Positions 10,304 through 20,196 of a stretch of 64,000 nucleotides of DNA are shown here, piece after piece. The notes beneath the pieces were generated by a model, which was not told the DNA's origin, ran no database searches, and was given only the letters and a program-made list of their open reading frames with translations. The DNA comes from Bradyrhizobium sp. CER78 (GTDB lineage: Bacteria > Pseudomonadota > Alphaproteobacteria > Rhizobiales > Xanthobacteraceae), in contig NZ_JARVWP010000001.1 in NCBI RefSeq assembly GCF_029846235.1, forward strand, positions 124,001 through 188,000, given 5' to 3'. A program made the position numbers and the translations under genes. The stretch's first letter is position 1, and each line of letters opens with the position of its first letter.

Positions 10304-11299
10304 TCAGCTCAGCAGCACAATGCCGCCGGGAAGCGTTTTCGCCTTGACACCAAAGGCTTGCTCGAGCTGCACGAGAACCTCGTCGATCCGGTCGATATGG
10401 AAGCGGCCATTGATCAAATGGGCGTTCAGCCCGGCATTGACGATGAAGATCCGGCCCGATCGGTACCTGTTCACCTCTTCCACCACCTTGGGCAGCGGCG
10501 TGTAGCGGAAGACGAGCAAGCCCTCTTGCCAGGCCGCTTCGACGGCCGGATCGATCGCAACGAGATCGCTCATGCGCCGCTCGTCGTAGGCGATCTGCTG
10601 CCGCTCACGAACGGTGCGGGCATTTCCCTGATGCTCGACGCAGACCTCGCCGCCGAGACAGGTGACGCGCACCTCGGCTCCGAGATAGCGCACGTCGAAC
10701 GAGGCTTGCGTTGCAACCGTTTGACCACTCGACGCAATCACGGTCACCGGTCTCGACTGTTGCGGGCTCGTCGCAATCGACGCCTGCCCGGTGATCAACT
10801 CGATCCGGCTGCTGTCGCCATGGTCCGGGCGCAGCGCGATGCTGGTCCTTGTGTCCAGGTTGATCGACACGCTGTCGTTCAGCGCAAGCTTGCGCTGCTC
10901 TCCCGTTCCCGTCCGGTAGTCCGCAGCAAGCTCGGACCATGACGGCCAGAGCTCGAGCGGAGGACGCAGCGTCACCGCTCCGACGGCCGCGGCGGCGGTC
11001 GCAAGTCCACCGCCGAGCACCAGCCTGCGGGTCATCACGCGCCTTGCTTCGCCATCGAGCAGCGCGCCAAGCGATGCAGGGTCATAGCGGAGATTATGGC
11101 CGGCGCTGCCGACCGTCTCCCAAAGCTTGCTTGCCTTCGCAAACGCAGTCGCATGGGCTGCGCTCTGCTCGCGCCACATCTGGAATGCATCGGCGTCCTC
11201 GACCGTCGCGTCGCCGGACGTCAAGCGCCTGACCCAGGCATGTGCTTCCCGCTCCATTGCGCCGAGCCCCATCGTCGATCTACCGCCTTTGCTGGTCAT
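10304..11299 (-). CDS. FecR-type anti-sigma / transmembrane sensor
   Basis: The product is 331 aa. Residues about 15-60 match the cytoplasmic N-terminal domain (DUF4880) of FecR proteins, which binds the ECF sigma factor. Residues 93-111 are a single membrane segment rich in Ala, Gly and Val. Residues about 127-225 form the periplasmic FecR beta domain, and the C-terminal 70 residues resemble the STN-like end of the family. The gene follows the sigma factor gene by 87 bases on the same strand, the usual fecI-fecR order. Unlike classic iron-siderophore systems, no TonB-dependent receptor is adjacent. The neighbours are a lone STN protein upstream and a giant exoprotein downstream, so the regulated target is probably the exoprotein (inference). 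The ATG at 11299 has a GAGG about 13 bases upstream. Confidence 0.85.
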   Translation of the reverse strand: MTSKGGRSTMGLGAMEREAHAWVRRLTSGDATVEDADAFQMWREQSAAHATAFAKASKLWETVGSAGHNLRYDPASLGALLDGEARRVMTRRLVLGGGLATAAAAVGAVTLRPPLELWPSWSELAADYRTGTGEQRKLALNDSVSINLDTRTSIALRPDHGDSSRIELITGQASIATSPQQSRPVTVIASSGQTVATQASFDVRYLGAEVRVTCLGGEVCVEHQGNARTVRERQQIAYDERRMSDLVAIDPAVEAAWQEGLLVFRYTPLPKVVEEVNRYRSGRIFIVNAGLNAHLINGRFHIDRIDEVLVQLEQAFGVKAKTLPGGIVLLS

Positions 11300-11386
11300 G
11301 CAGGCTTGCCTCGCAGCGCCCCCCGCCTCCGCAGCCGGGTCGTCCGCTTGTCCATTTGACGTTCGCCATAGCCATCAACCGCACAA

Positions 11387-11890
11387 CTATTTTCCGAGCT
11401 TCAGCGCGCAATGTTCCTGGGCGAGGCGGAGTTCCTTCTCGACCAAGCGCAGCGAGACCCCGAGCCGGCGGGCAATTTCCCGCTGCGGCATGCCCTGGAG
11501 CCGTGCGGCCAGCAGGATGACCCGGCGGCGCGGCGTCAGCTCCGCGATCGCCTTCTCCAGGGCCTCGATCTCGAAGCGAGCCTCCGCAATCTGACCCGGC
11601 CCCGGCGCATCGTCCACAATATGGAGCAGATCCTGAACCTCGTTGTGCGCGAGGCGCCGCTTCTCGGCCCGCTGCCGGTCCATTGCGACGTTGAAGGCCA
11701 TCCGGAACAGATACGCGGCCGGGCTTTGCACCGCCCCCGCCACTTCGGCCCGGTCGAGGCGCACATAGGTGTCCTGCAACGCGTCGCTGGCAAGCTCCGC
11801 CGAGCCCAGGCGACGGCTCAGCCGCAGCTTGAGGTCATCGTAGCGGGCAGCCAGGAAGCTGCGGAGCATGGTCCGGTTTGCGTCGCTCAT
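11387..11890 (-). CDS. ECF sigma factor, FecI-like
   Basis: The product is 167 aa, the normal size for an ECF sigma factor. Region 2 spans residues about 10-75 (ending AAYLFRMAFNVAMDRQRAEK) and region 4 about 105-160. Region 4 contains the helix-turn-helix MPQREIARRLGVSLRLVEKE, typical of the FecI group. The start at 11890 was chosen because translation from there begins directly in region 2; the frame stays open a further 30 codons upstream, but that extension has low-complexity basic sequence overlapping the end of the STN gene. It is followed by the fecR-like gene. It probably directs polymerase to the exoprotein promoter and perhaps to its own; the promoter sites were not identified. Confidence 0.88.
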   Translation of the reverse strand: MSDANRTMLRSFLAARYDDLKLRLSRRLGSAELASDALQDTYVRLDRAEVAGAVQSPAAYLFRMAFNVAMDRQRAEKRRLAHNEVQDLLHIVDDAPGPGQIAEARFEIEALEKAIAELTPRRRVILLAARLQGMPQREIARRLGVSLRLVEKELRLAQEHCALKLGK

Positions 11891-11900
11891 CCCGGCACGC

Positions 11901-12656
11901 TCAGTTCGCCCCGCCGCTGGTGCGGATTGCGTCAGTCCCGGCGCAGTCCTGCGTCTGTTCCGGCGGACGCGGCGCAACAACCATCGTGAGGGGTTGCGCG
12001 ATGCCCGGCGGCGGCGCCTCCGTGATCCTCAATCCACGAAGCGTCGTCTCGATCGCTCCATCGATGCGGTCATCACCCGTCTTGCTCAAAAGCCTGGTCT
12101 GTTGCACGGATCCCGTCGGAGCGATCCAGAACTGCACGGCGATCCGGTACCGCCCCGGCCGCAACAGGCTGTCCCTGCAGAAGGCGTCCCGAATGCGCTC
12201 CTGCACCTGCGCATAGTAGCGAGCCCGAATGACCGGATCGCCTTTCTTCGCATCGACGTCAGACGTCGGCGGCTGGCCGGCGGCCGGAGACGAGGGCACC
12301 ACCACCAGCGCATTCTCCGACGTCAGCCGGCCGACCAGGCCGGTGCCATCGAGCAGGATCTGCAAGGCTTCGGACGGCGCGAACACGCCCCTCACCTCGC
12401 TCGAGCGCCGGCCGGTCGCAAGCCGCGCGTCATAAAGCACCTCGCGCCGCGCCGTGGCGCCGTAGCTTTCCAGCGCGGATGTCAGGGCTTGAGACGGAAT
12501 ATCGAAGGTGATGCGCGCCGCCGAAGCGTTCGGGCTCTCTTGTCCCATCGCGTAGTCGGCGCCGGCGCCCAGCATGCAGAGGCAGATCAAAACGCACAAT
12601 CGACAAGCGTCTGAGGGGCGCCCTGCCCGGCCCCTCGAAAGATATCCAATGCTCAT
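11901..12656 (-). CDS. Periplasmic STN-domain protein with TonB-like C-terminal domain
   Basis: The product is 251 aa. Residues about 15-37 are a signal or anchor segment. Residues 49-120 form an STN (secretin/TonB short N-terminal) domain beginning ITFDIPSQALTSALESYG, the signalling domain normally found at the front of FecA-type receptors. Residues 145-230 resemble a TonB C-terminal domain (IAVQFWIAPTGSVQQTRLL). It is the first gene of the cassette and ends 10 bases before the sigma gene. A free STN domain next to fecI/fecR genes suggests that it relays the signal to the FecR-like protein in place of a receptor. The start is uncertain: a TTG at 12698 is also in frame, but ATG 12656 leads directly into the hydrophobic segment. 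Confidence 0.78.
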   Translation of the reverse strand: MSIGYLSRGRAGRPSDACRLCVLICLCMLGAGADYAMGQESPNASAARITFDIPSQALTSALESYGATARREVLYDARLATGRRSSEVRGVFAPSEALQILLDGTGLVGRLTSENALVVVPSSPAAGQPPTSDVDAKKGDPVIRARYYAQVQERIRDAFCRDSLLRPGRYRIAVQFWIAPTGSVQQTRLLSKTGDDRIDGAIETTLRGLRITEAPPPGIAQPLTMVVAPRPPEQTQDCAGTDAIRTSGGAN

Positions 12657-12783
12657 CGTGTCCGCGTCGATTGTTCCCAGGCGGGCCGCTGTGTCCAATC
12701 TGCAACGTTAGCGTCGAAGTGTGACAGCGGTGCGTAGGCGTGCGGACGACGATGTCGGCCGGGCTCCGTGACGGCAGGACCCT

Positions 12784-15090
12784 TTATTTCTTCAGTTCAG
12801 CGTAGAGCTGCATCACCCGGTGCGGCAACACCTCGATGCGCGGCACCCGGAGCGCGTAGCGCTCGCCGAAAATGCGATCGAGCTGGGGAAACCTGTGTTC
12901 TCCGACACCGAAGGCAAAAATATCGGTGCCGCGGCGCCGCAATTGCTGCGCGGCCCGGCGCGCGTCCTCCACCAGGTATTGCGGATCGGGCACATCGACA
13001 TCGGACGGCTCGCCATCGGTGAGGACCAACAGCACCTTGCGGAACGCGCGTCGTTCCGCGAGGTAGCCCCCGGCATGGCGCAAGGCCGCGCCAAGCCGGG
13101 TGGAATGGCTGCTGCTAAGACCCGCGAGGCGCGAACGCACGACGGCATCCATCGGCTCGTCAAAACCCTTGATGCGCAGATAACGCACGCGCTCGCGGCC
13201 GTCTGAGCTGAAACCATGCACCGCGATCGCGTCATTGGCGGCCTCGACAGCCGCCGCCATGATCGCGGCCGCCTTGCGCTCGACGTCGAGAACCGTCCGG
13301 CCGCGACGGTCACGGTCGGCGGTCGATTGCGACAGGTCAAGCAGCAGCAGAATGGCAAGATCGCGCGGTCCCGGCGCATCGCGCTGATACACCCTGGGCT
13401 CGCTGACGCTGCCGGCGCGCCGCTCGATCGTCAGCGCGATCGCCGCGTCGATATCGAGCGCCTCGCCGTCGCGCTGGCCCTTGTGCCTGATCCGGCGGCC
13501 GATCGAGGCGTCGCGAGTTAACCGCGTGATCCAACGGGTCGTCTCGGTGTCCGCAGGCAGATCGAACGGCTGCGCGGAGACGGCGGCATCAGCCTCCAGG
13601 ATCGTCGTCCAGTCCGCTCGCTCGGTCCGCGCGGCGTAGTCCCATTCCGGATAGGTCGCGACCGGAAATCCGTCCAGCAACGTGACCACGCTGGCCTTCG
13701 CGCGCAGCGTCTCGTCCGGCCTTGCGTTGTCGTCGGTGGACTGTCCATCGGCGTCCTCGCGACGCTCCATACGTACGGAATCCACCGCAAGTTCGATCGT
13801 CTCGGTCGGACTGTCCGGCTGATCGCCAAAATCCCACAGCGCCAGATTATCGTCGCGGTAAGCGGGCTCGACGACGTAGCTCTTGGAATTGAATTGCAGC
13901 CGCATCTGGCCGATGTCGTTACCGAGCAGCCCGCCGATCTCGCGGCTGATGGCGGGATCCGTCGAGCGGCCGGCGGCATCGGCAAACAGCCGACGTCCTT
14001 TGGTCACCCACGCATCCGGATCCCGATAGTCCGGATCGATCAGTGCCCGCGCCAATCGCATCATCAGTCCGGCCGCGGTTGCCTGGCCGGATGGCGTCGC
14101 GCTGTGAAACGGCAGCCACAGCCGGCGCAGCCCCGGCATCTCGCGAAGCGCCAGCGTCTCGACCCTGGCATCCTCGATCAGCGAGACCAGCGCGATCTGC
14201 AATGCCTTCAGCCGCCCCACGGGAAAGCGGACGGCGGAATGCACGAGATGGGCTCCGGCATGCGCGACCGCCGCGAGATAGATGCTGTCCGCCGCCTCGC
14301 CCGCAAAGCCGGGAAAGGTCTCGGGGAGCCCGATGAAGCCGGCAGCGAGCGAGGTGCGCCGCGGCACCGGCGTCGGTGCGATGGCAAGCTTGCGGAAGCG
14401 AGGCTTTCTGTTCCAAAGGGCGATCGTCGTTGCAGCGAGGCGTTTCTCCAGCCGTGCAAAATCATCGCCGGTCCGCCCCACCGCGAACAGCCGCACCGAA
14501 AGCGGATCATCGAGCGCGAAATAGGCGCGCCGGCGCGATGCGCGGCCGCCGCTCGCGCGCAGGCCTGCGGAAACCCAGGCGGAAAAGTCCGCGCCACCGG
14601 CATGCGCCAACAGCGGCTCCAGCCGGCCGATCGCAAGGCCGACCGATTCCGGGCCTGCATCTGCGAGTTGGCCAAGCGCGGCAAGCACGGCGGTGAGTTC
14701 TCCAGCACCGGCAAGCCGCGGCAGTACCTTGGACAGTTCGATCAGCAACGCATGAGCAGCACGGCTTCCGGCGCCGCGGCCGATATCCCCGGCGGCGCGC
14801 CCGATCGCGATCAGATCATCGGTCGATCGCTGCGCGGGCCAATGCTCCGACAGCCTCAGAAAACCTAACACCACGGCATGGCCAAGATTGGCCCCGAACA
14901 GGTCGTGGACAGCCTCATCCCAGGCCGCGAGGTGATCGATTGATCCTGCGCGCTGCAATGCGGCCCGCGCCGCCTGCACGGCCGAGCCGATCTCATCATG
15001 GCCGCGCAGGAGTGCCGCAAGCCGGCGTCCGGATCGGAAGCTATCGAGCGAACTGATTTGCGCGACCGCCACCTGCGAGCGTCCATTCAC
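12784..15090 (-). CDS. VWA-domain protein of the CbbO/NorD type, partner of the MoxR ATPase
   Basis: The product is about 768 aa, the usual size of CbbO proteins and larger than typical NorD. The first 550 residues are helical with no enzymatic motif. The C-terminal 200 residues form a von Willebrand factor A domain with a complete metal-ion-dependent adhesion site: DLSQS (585-589), Thr664 and TDGEPSD (691-697). The start is the GTG at 15090, whose GTGA overlaps the stop of the MoxR gene, so the two are translationally coupled. The frame is open for another 180 codons upstream, but that part only shadows the MoxR gene. In known pairs (CbbQ-CbbO with Rubisco, NorQ-NorD with NO reductase) the VWA protein docks the AAA+ motor on its client. 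Here the client may be an enzyme of the amide operon (inference). Confidence 0.85.
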   Translation of the reverse strand: MNGRSQVAVAQISSLDSFRSGRRLAALLRGHDEIGSAVQAARAALQRAGSIDHLAAWDEAVHDLFGANLGHAVVLGFLRLSEHWPAQRSTDDLIAIGRAAGDIGRGAGSRAAHALLIELSKVLPRLAGAGELTAVLAALGQLADAGPESVGLAIGRLEPLLAHAGGADFSAWVSAGLRASGGRASRRRAYFALDDPLSVRLFAVGRTGDDFARLEKRLAATTIALWNRKPRFRKLAIAPTPVPRRTSLAAGFIGLPETFPGFAGEAADSIYLAAVAHAGAHLVHSAVRFPVGRLKALQIALVSLIEDARVETLALREMPGLRRLWLPFHSATPSGQATAAGLMMRLARALIDPDYRDPDAWVTKGRRLFADAAGRSTDPAISREIGGLLGNDIGQMRLQFNSKSYVVEPAYRDDNLALWDFGDQPDSPTETIELAVDSVRMERREDADGQSTDDNARPDETLRAKASVVTLLDGFPVATYPEWDYAARTERADWTTILEADAAVSAQPFDLPADTETTRWITRLTRDASIGRRIRHKGQRDGEALDIDAAIALTIERRAGSVSEPRVYQRDAPGPRDLAILLLLDLSQSTADRDRRGRTVLDVERKAAAIMAAAVEAANDAIAVHGFSSDGRERVRYLRIKGFDEPMDAVVRSRLAGLSSSHSTRLGAALRHAGGYLAERRAFRKVLLVLTDGEPSDVDVPDPQYLVEDARRAAQQLRRRGTDIFAFGVGEHRFPQLDRIFGERYALRVPRIEVLPHRVMQLYAELKK

Positions 15091-15914
15091 GCAGAGGCCG
15101 AGATCACGTCGCGCAACGTGTTCCTGGTGTCTGCATCGTCGGTCAGCGGGACCACGATCGTGGTCTCGCAGGCCTTTTCGAGGCTGATGCCGCAGCCGAT
15201 CAGGCGGCCGGCATTGACCAGCATCCGCGTCGACGCGCCTTCGTCGAGCCCCTGACCCTTCAGGTTGCGGCTGTGCTGGGCGATCTTCACCAGGAGATCG
15301 GCAAGGTTCGGTTCGATGCCGGCCTCGCGCGACACCACCTCGGTTTCCGCCGACCGATCCGGGTAGCCGAAATCCAGCGCGGCAAAACGCTGCTTGGTCG
15401 ACTCCTTGAGGTCCTTGATCGCGCTCTGGTAGCCCGGATTGTAGGAGATCACGAGCTGGAAGTCCGAATGCGCGTGGATCAGCTCGCCACGCTTCTCCAG
15501 CGGCAGCACGCGCCGATCGTCGGTCAAGGGGTGGATCACGACGGTGGTGTCCTGACGCGCCTCGACGATCTCGTCGAGGTAGCAGATCGCGCCGAGACGC
15601 ACCGCCGTCGTCAGCGGCCCGTCGCTCCACACCGTTCCCTCCGCATCGAGCAGCCAGCGCCCGACCAGATCCGCCGCCGTCATGTCCTCGTGACAGGCGA
15701 CCGTGATGAGCGGGCGGCCGAGCCGCCAGGCCATGTATTCGATGAAGCGGGTCTTGCCGCAGCCGGTGGGGCCTTTCAGCATCACCGGCATGCGGTTCGC
15801 ATAGGCCGCGCCGAACAGTTCGACCTCATCCTTGAGCGGCCGGTAATAAGGCTCCTGGCGGATGCGGTACTGGTCGAGCAGCAAAGCGGGATTGGACAAG
15901 CTCACGCCTCCCAT
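15087..15914 (-). CDS. MoxR-family AAA+ ATPase, CbbQ/NorQ-like
   Basis: The product is 275 aa, the normal length for CbbQ/NorQ. Walker A is GPTGCGKT (48-55) and Walker B lies in [12 protein letters not shown] (109-120). The region after it ([30 protein letters not shown]) is typical of the subgroup. The start is the ATG at 15914, inside a longer open frame whose extra N-terminus is a shadow of the upstream hydrolase gene. It lies 34 bases after the alpha/beta hydrolase gene and overlaps the VWA gene by four bases. It probably works as a hexameric remodelling motor with the VWA protein. It is not next to Rubisco or NO reductase genes here, so those specific names should not be transferred. Confidence 0.9.
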   Translation of the reverse strand: MGGVSLSNPALLLDQYRIRQEPYYRPLKDEVELFGAAYANRMPVMLKGPTGCGKTRFIEYMAWRLGRPLITVACHEDMTAADLVGRWLLDAEGTVWSDGPLTTAVRLGAICYLDEIVEARQDTTVVIHPLTDDRRVLPLEKRGELIHAHSDFQLVISYNPGYQSAIKDLKESTKQRFAALDFGYPDRSAETEVVSREAGIEPNLADLLVKIAQHSRNLKGQGLDEGASTRMLVNAGRLIGCGISLEKACETTIVVPLTDDADTRNTLRDVISASA

Positions 15915-15948
15915 GATCGCGCAGGCAGCCGTTCGCAATCGTTCGAAC

Positions 15949-16968
15949 TCACGATGCGAGCAGTTCCTTGAGCTTGGTATCGATGAAGGCGACATCGACG
16001 GGGTTGGTCCCCGGCCCGCCCGCGAAGTGGCCCCAGATCGACGGCACCGGCACGAACTTGGCGTTCGGCATGTTCGCGACCTCGTTCTCGCTGTCTTCAG
16101 GCGGGAAGTAGAGATCGGTCTGTCCCGGCATGACATAGGTCTTGGCCTTGATCGCCCTCAGCGCGGCCTTGAAGTCGCCGTTGTAGATCTCGTTGGCGCT
16201 GATGTCGCCGTTCTGCCAGGTCCACAGCATGGTCAGCAGATTGTTGGGATCCTTCGGCAGGAAGAAGCCTTCCCAGAACGCCACCAGGAAATCCTCCAGC
16301 GACGAATAGCCGAGTGTCTTGATGTCGAGCTGTTCGCGATAGAAGGCCTGGGAGAAGCCCCAGCCGGCATAGACCCGCGCGGCGGCGCGCAGGCCGCGGG
16401 CGGGCTTGTCGGTGTACCAGCCCTCCTTCCAGGCGGCATCCGCAGTGAGCGCGGCCTTGACGCCTTCGAGGAATACATAATTGTGCCGCGAGCATTTCGC
16501 CGAGCCGCAGAACGGCGCCAACAGATCCATCATGTCGGGATAGAGCGCACCCCAATGGAACGTCTGCAACGCGCCCATCGACCAGCCGACCACCAGGCGG
16601 ATGTGCTTGATGCCGAACTTCTCGGTCACCAGCCGGTGCTGGGCGCGCACATTGTCATAGGCCGTCACCTGCGGAAACCGCGGCCCGTTATACGGCTCCG
16701 GCGTGTTGCTCGGCGACGACGACAGGCCGTTGCCCAGCATATTGGGGATGATGATGAAGTACTTTGCCGGATCGAGCGCCATGCCCGGCCCGATCAGCCA
16801 CTCATTGTCGTAATGCTGGCCGGAGTACCAGGTCGGATAGACGATCACATTGTCCTTGGCCGCGTTGAGTTGGCCAAACGTCTTGTAGGCGAGCTTGCAG
16901 TCACGGAGGGTCGCGCCGCGCTGCAAGGTCAGATTGCCGAGATCATAGATCTGATAGTCGACGCTCAT
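15949..16968 (-). CDS. Alpha/beta-fold hydrolase, homoserine acetyltransferase-like
   Basis: The product is 339 aa. The nucleophile elbow GWSMGA places Ser130 as the nucleophile. Asp285 (in PGQTDLYFP) and His314 (in [10 protein letters not shown]) complete a catalytic triad in the spacing of the homoserine O-acetyltransferase branch of the fold. Proteins of this branch include acyltransferases and plain hydrolases, so the reaction is not certain. Its position between the NCS1 permease and the MoxR gene, in the same direction and with 34-base gaps on both sides, makes it part of the amide operon. It could hydrolyse an ester or amide that the AmiE enzyme does not accept (inference). Confidence 0.8.
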   Translation of the reverse strand: MSVDYQIYDLGNLTLQRGATLRDCKLAYKTFGQLNAAKDNVIVYPTWYSGQHYDNEWLIGPGMALDPAKYFIIIPNMLGNGLSSSPSNTPEPYNGPRFPQVTAYDNVRAQHRLVTEKFGIKHIRLVVGWSMGALQTFHWGALYPDMMDLLAPFCGSAKCSRHNYVFLEGVKAALTADAAWKEGWYTDKPARGLRAAARVYAGWGFSQAFYREQLDIKTLGYSSLEDFLVAFWEGFFLPKDPNNLLTMLWTWQNGDISANEIYNGDFKAALRAIKAKTYVMPGQTDLYFPPEDSENEVANMPNAKFVPVPSIWGHFAGGPGTNPVDVAFIDTKLKELLAS

Positions 16969-17002
16969 TGATGTACCCTTCTTGCTTGACTGAGCTGATC
17001 GC

Positions 17003-18337
17003 TTAGGCGGGACGCGCCACCTTTTCGGTCGAAGACTCCACCCGCGCGATCGCCCCGTACATGATGCCGGCGACCAGCGCGGCTGATATCGCAGTGGAGA
17101 GCCCCGGCATCAGGTTTTCAACTGCAAAGGCGCACAGCGACCCGATGCCCCAGGCGATGAACGGCTTCGCACGCCAGTCGGTGTCCGCGCGCGCCTCGGT
17201 CCGCAGCAGATACTGATCGACCAGAATGATCGCGCCGATCGGCGGCACCAGGATGCCGAGCAGCGACAGCCACTGGATGAAGAACGCCCAGACATTGCCC
17301 GCGGCGACGACGATGCCGATGGCGCCGAGAATCACGGCCATCAGCCGCATGTTGGTGCCGAGGATCCGCGACCAGCCGGTCGCCGCATTGTACAGGCAGT
17401 GCGAGCAGACCGAACCGAGATTGGTGTAGAGGAAGATGAACGCGAGAATGCTGAGCCAGGTGAGCTGCTTGCCGTTCATGAAGCCGAACATGTTGTCGAC
17501 ACCGAATGGATTGGCGTTCGGCACGGCGAGCGCCGCCGTCATCACGCCGCCAACCAGCATCGCCACCAGATTGGCGAAGGGAAACGCGCTGAACGTGGCG
17601 AACAGCGACGCCCGCGGGCTCGGCGCCCAGCGGTTGAAGTCCGCGGTCACCGTGCCGGCGTCGATGAACAGCGCCAGCACCACGGTGAGGCCGACGCCCA
17701 TCGACATGCTGGCCACGCCATTATTGCCGGCATAGCTGAATATCGCGGCTGCGGTCGTGGTCGACGCAGCATCGGCGGCGACCCAGAGGCCGAGCACGAC
17801 GAACAGCGGTACCGACGCCAGCCCGATATAGTGCAATCCCTTCACCCCGACGAAGGTGATCCCGATATAGAGCACGCCGGCGACGATGGTCATCGCCACA
17901 TAGTTGAGGCCGTAGGTCGAGGAGATCAATGCGCCGGTGATGCCGGTCTGCACCGCATACCAGCCGAGCAGCAGGGTCGACAGCAGGCCCGACGCCAGCA
18001 CATAGCCCTTCTTGCCGAATACGATGCTCGCGATCAGCGCGAAGTTCATGCCGCGCCGGGTGCCGATCAGGCCGAGCGCGCCGACATAGGCGAACATGAT
18101 CAGATTGCCGACGATCATCGCCACCAGCGCATTCTTGAAGCCCATGCCCAGCACCAGCAGCGATCCGGTCATCGCGCCGGTGATGATCATCGGAAAGCCC
18201 AGCCAAACCATGGTGACCGAGAAGGCGCTGCGCCGCGCGCTGATCGGCACCGGTTCGTGCTCGAATTCATGGCCGAGAAGGTCGTCGATCTGTCCTTCGG
18301 CCTGCTGAACCACTCCGCTATTCGATTGACCGCTCAT
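17003..18337 (-). CDS. NCS1-family permease (cytosine/purine/allantoin type)
   Basis: The product is 444 aa with about twelve membrane segments. A short N-terminal cytoplasmic stretch (EFEHEPVPISARRSAFSV) leads into the first segment, where GFPMIITGAMTGS is typical of CodB-like nucleobase:cation symporters. ATG 18337 was preferred over upstream in-frame codons because a strong purine-rich SD (AGGGGGG) lies just before it. It follows amiE by 95 bases. In Pseudomonas the amidase operon carries a different membrane protein (AmiS), so this NCS1 protein may play the equivalent part, taking up an amide or a related nitrogen source. The substrate is an inference from context. Confidence 0.87.
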   Translation of the reverse strand: MSGQSNSGVVQQAEGQIDDLLGHEFEHEPVPISARRSAFSVTMVWLGFPMIITGAMTGSLLVLGMGFKNALVAMIVGNLIMFAYVGALGLIGTRRGMNFALIASIVFGKKGYVLASGLLSTLLLGWYAVQTGITGALISSTYGLNYVAMTIVAGVLYIGITFVGVKGLHYIGLASVPLFVVLGLWVAADAASTTTAAAIFSYAGNNGVASMSMGVGLTVVLALFIDAGTVTADFNRWAPSPRASLFATFSAFPFANLVAMLVGGVMTAALAVPNANPFGVDNMFGFMNGKQLTWLSILAFIFLYTNLGSVCSHCLYNAATGWSRILGTNMRLMAVILGAIGIVVAAGNVWAFFIQWLSLLGILVPPIGAIILVDQYLLRTEARADTDWRAKPFIAWGIGSLCAFAVENLMPGLSTAISAALVAGIMYGAIARVESSTEKVARPA

Positions 18338-18390
18338 GATACCCCCCTGTTTCCCCCGCGAGGAAAAATGACCGCGTTGCCTCGAAGCAC

Positions 18391-18414
18391 GCCGGCGCGA
18401 ACGGTCGCGCCGGC
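18391..18414 (-). other. Perfect 10-bp GC-rich hairpin after amiE
   Basis: GCCGGCGCGA (18391-18400) and TCGCGCCGGC (18405-18414) form a perfect 10-bp stem with a four-base loop. It starts 18 bases after the amiE stop in the transcribed direction. No U-run follows directly, so it may stabilise the amiE message or reduce read-through to the permease gene rather than act as a full terminator. Confidence 0.5.
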
Positions 18415-18432
18415 GCCGATCATCGGTGTCGC

Positions 18433-19470
18433 CTAGCGATGTGCGACTTTCTGGTTCGGAATGCCCTCGATCGGACACTCGTCGGTCCCGACGGTCGGAC
18501 GGGTCATGGCCTCGACCATCTCCCGCGTGCCTTCGGGATCCGTGATCCAGTTCTTGTAGAAGGTGTACGGGCAGACCGCGTGGCCGCGATCGCCGTCTCC
18601 GGAGTTGATCAGGCCGGTGTAGCCGCGGTGCATCAGCTTGAAGAGATGGTTCTGCGACTGCATGTTGCGGCGGGCGTCACGGATCAGCGACACCGAGAGC
18701 TGGGCGTACTGGATGCCGTTCTCCTCGGTGCCGCACTCGCCGAGCGTCCTTCCGTCGAAGCCGATCAGCGCCGAATGGCCGAAGTAGGAATAGACGCCGT
18801 CGAAGCCCGACGCGTTGGCGACCGCGACGTAGCAATTGTTGGCCCAGGCCATCGATTTCGAGATCTGGATCTGCTGCTCCTTGGCTGGATACATGTAGCC
18901 CTGGCAGCGCACGATCAGCTCGGCGCCGCGCATCGCGCAGTCACGCCAGATCTCCGGGTAGTTGCCGTCGTCGCAGATGATCAGGCTGATCTTCAGCCCC
19001 TTCGGCCCTTCCGAGACGTAGGTGCAATCGCCGGGATACCAGCCCTCGATCGGCACCCAAGGCATGATCTTGCGATATTTCTGGACGATCTCGCCCTTGT
19101 CGTTCATCAGGATCAGCGTGTTGTACGGCGCCTTGTTGGGATGCTCCTCATGGCGCTCGCCGGTCAGCGAGAACACGCCCCAGACCTTGGCCTTGCGGCA
19201 GGCGTCGGCGAAGATGCGGGTTTCCTCGCCCGGCACCGACGACGCCGTCTCGTACATCTCCTTGGAGTCGTACATGATGCCGTGGGTCGAGTATTCCGGG
19301 AAGATCACGAGATCCATGCCCGGCAGGCCGAGCTTCATGCCCTCGACCATCTTGGCGATGTTGCGCGCGTTATCCAGCACCTCGGCCTTGGTGTGCAGAC
19401 GCGGCATCTTGTAATTGACCACGGCAACGCCGACCGTGTCCTTGCTGCTCGATATATCTCCATGCAACAT
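18433..19470 (-). CDS. amiE: Aliphatic amidase (acylamide amidohydrolase)
   Basis: The product is 345 aa, against 346 for the Pseudomonas aeruginosa enzyme, which it resembles closely from the start (HGDISSS, then [16 protein letters not shown]). The nitrilase-fold triad is present at the same numbers: Glu59, Lys134 and Cys166 (in [12 protein letters not shown]). The enzyme hydrolyses acetamide, propionamide and similar short amides to the acid and ammonia in the cytoplasm. It lies 33 bases after the last ABC gene and is followed by the permease. Control is probably by AmiC-AmiR antitermination at the leader near 24373-24469, some 5 kb upstream in the same transcript. Confidence 0.97.
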   Translation of the reverse strand: MLHGDISSSKDTVGVAVVNYKMPRLHTKAEVLDNARNIAKMVEGMKLGLPGMDLVIFPEYSTHGIMYDSKEMYETASSVPGEETRIFADACRKAKVWGVFSLTGERHEEHPNKAPYNTLILMNDKGEIVQKYRKIMPWVPIEGWYPGDCTYVSEGPKGLKISLIICDDGNYPEIWRDCAMRGAELIVRCQGYMYPAKEQQIQISKSMAWANNCYVAVANASGFDGVYSYFGHSALIGFDGRTLGECGTEENGIQYAQLSVSLIRDARRNMQSQNHLFKLMHRGYTGLINSGDGDRGHAVCPYTFYKNWITDPEGTREMVEAMTRPTVGTDECPIEGIPNQKVAHR

Positions 19471-19503
19471 GTCTCGACTCCCTTTCCTGAACGATAATTC
19501 CCG

Positions 19504-20196
19504 CTACACGGCCATGTGCAGCTGGATGAGATCATCGGTGAGTTCACCGATCGCGCCCTTGGCGACGACGCGTCCCTTTTCGAGCAGCGCGAACCGGTGC
19601 GACGCGCGCCGCGCGAACGCGACATTCTGTTCGACCAGCACGACCGTGATCCCGCGCTCGCGGTTGAGCCGCGTGATCACGTCCTCGATCTGCTCGACGA
19701 TGTTCGGCTGGATGCCCTCGGTCGGCTCGTCCAGCAGGATGACCTTGGGCTGGGCGAGCAGCGCACGCGCGATTGCGAGCTGCTGCTGCTGGCCGCCGGA
19801 GAGATTGCCGCCGTAGCGATTGAGGAAATCCTTGAGCACCGGAAACAGCTCGAGCACCCATTCCTCGATGCCGCCAGCGGATTTCGCGGCGAAGGTCCCG
19901 AGCGTCAGGTTCTCCCGCACGGTGAACTTCGGCAGGATGCCGCGGCCCTGCGGCACATAGGCGATGCCCGCCTTGGCGCGCTGATAAGTCCGCAGCGGCG
20001 AGATGTCGGCGCCGTCAAGCGACAGGCGCCCGGTGACCCGGTCCATCAGGCCGAGGATGCTGCGCATCAGCGTGGTCTTGCCGACCCCGTTGCGGCCGAG
20101 CACCGAGAGGAACTCGCCATTGCCGACCATCAGATTGATGCCCTGCAAAGCGCGGCTGTTGCCATAGAACGCGTCGACGTCGGTCAGCTCAAGCAT
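19504..20196 (-). CDS. Urea/amide ABC transporter ATP-binding protein, UrtE-like (copy 1)
   Basis: The product is 230 aa, an ABC ATPase of the LivF/UrtE class. It has Walker A GRNGVGKT, signature LSGGQQQQLAIARAL and a Walker B reading VILLDEPTEGIQPNIVEQI, the last being characteristic of UrtE. It overlaps the end of the urtD-like gene by eight bases and is followed directly by amiE. With the UrtD-like ATPase it would drive uptake through the two permease subunits. The transporter looks like the urea system, but AmiE and AmiC next to it argue for short-chain amides as the substrate. Confidence 0.92.
   Translation of the reverse strand: MLELTDVDAFYGNSRALQGINLMVGNGEFLSVLGRNGVGKTTLMRSILGLMDRVTGRLSLDGADISPLRTYQRAKAGIAYVPQGRGILPKFTVRENLTLGTFAAKSAGGIEEWVLELFPVLKDFLNRYGGNLSGGQQQQLAIARALLAQPKVILLDEPTEGIQPNIVEQIEDVITRLNRERGITVVLVEQNVAFARRASHRFALLEKGRVVAKGAIGELTDDLIQLHMAV

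Noticed and set aside
15091..15630. N-terminal extension of the VWA protein by 180 codons
   Set aside because: It lies wholly inside the MoxR gene in another frame and has Arg/Gly-rich shadow composition. The GTG at 15090, overlapping the MoxR stop, gives the family length.
12784..15914. Naming the pair cbbQ/cbbO or norQ/norD
   Set aside because: No Rubisco or NO reductase genes are in the window, and the context is amide metabolism, so only the family can be stated.
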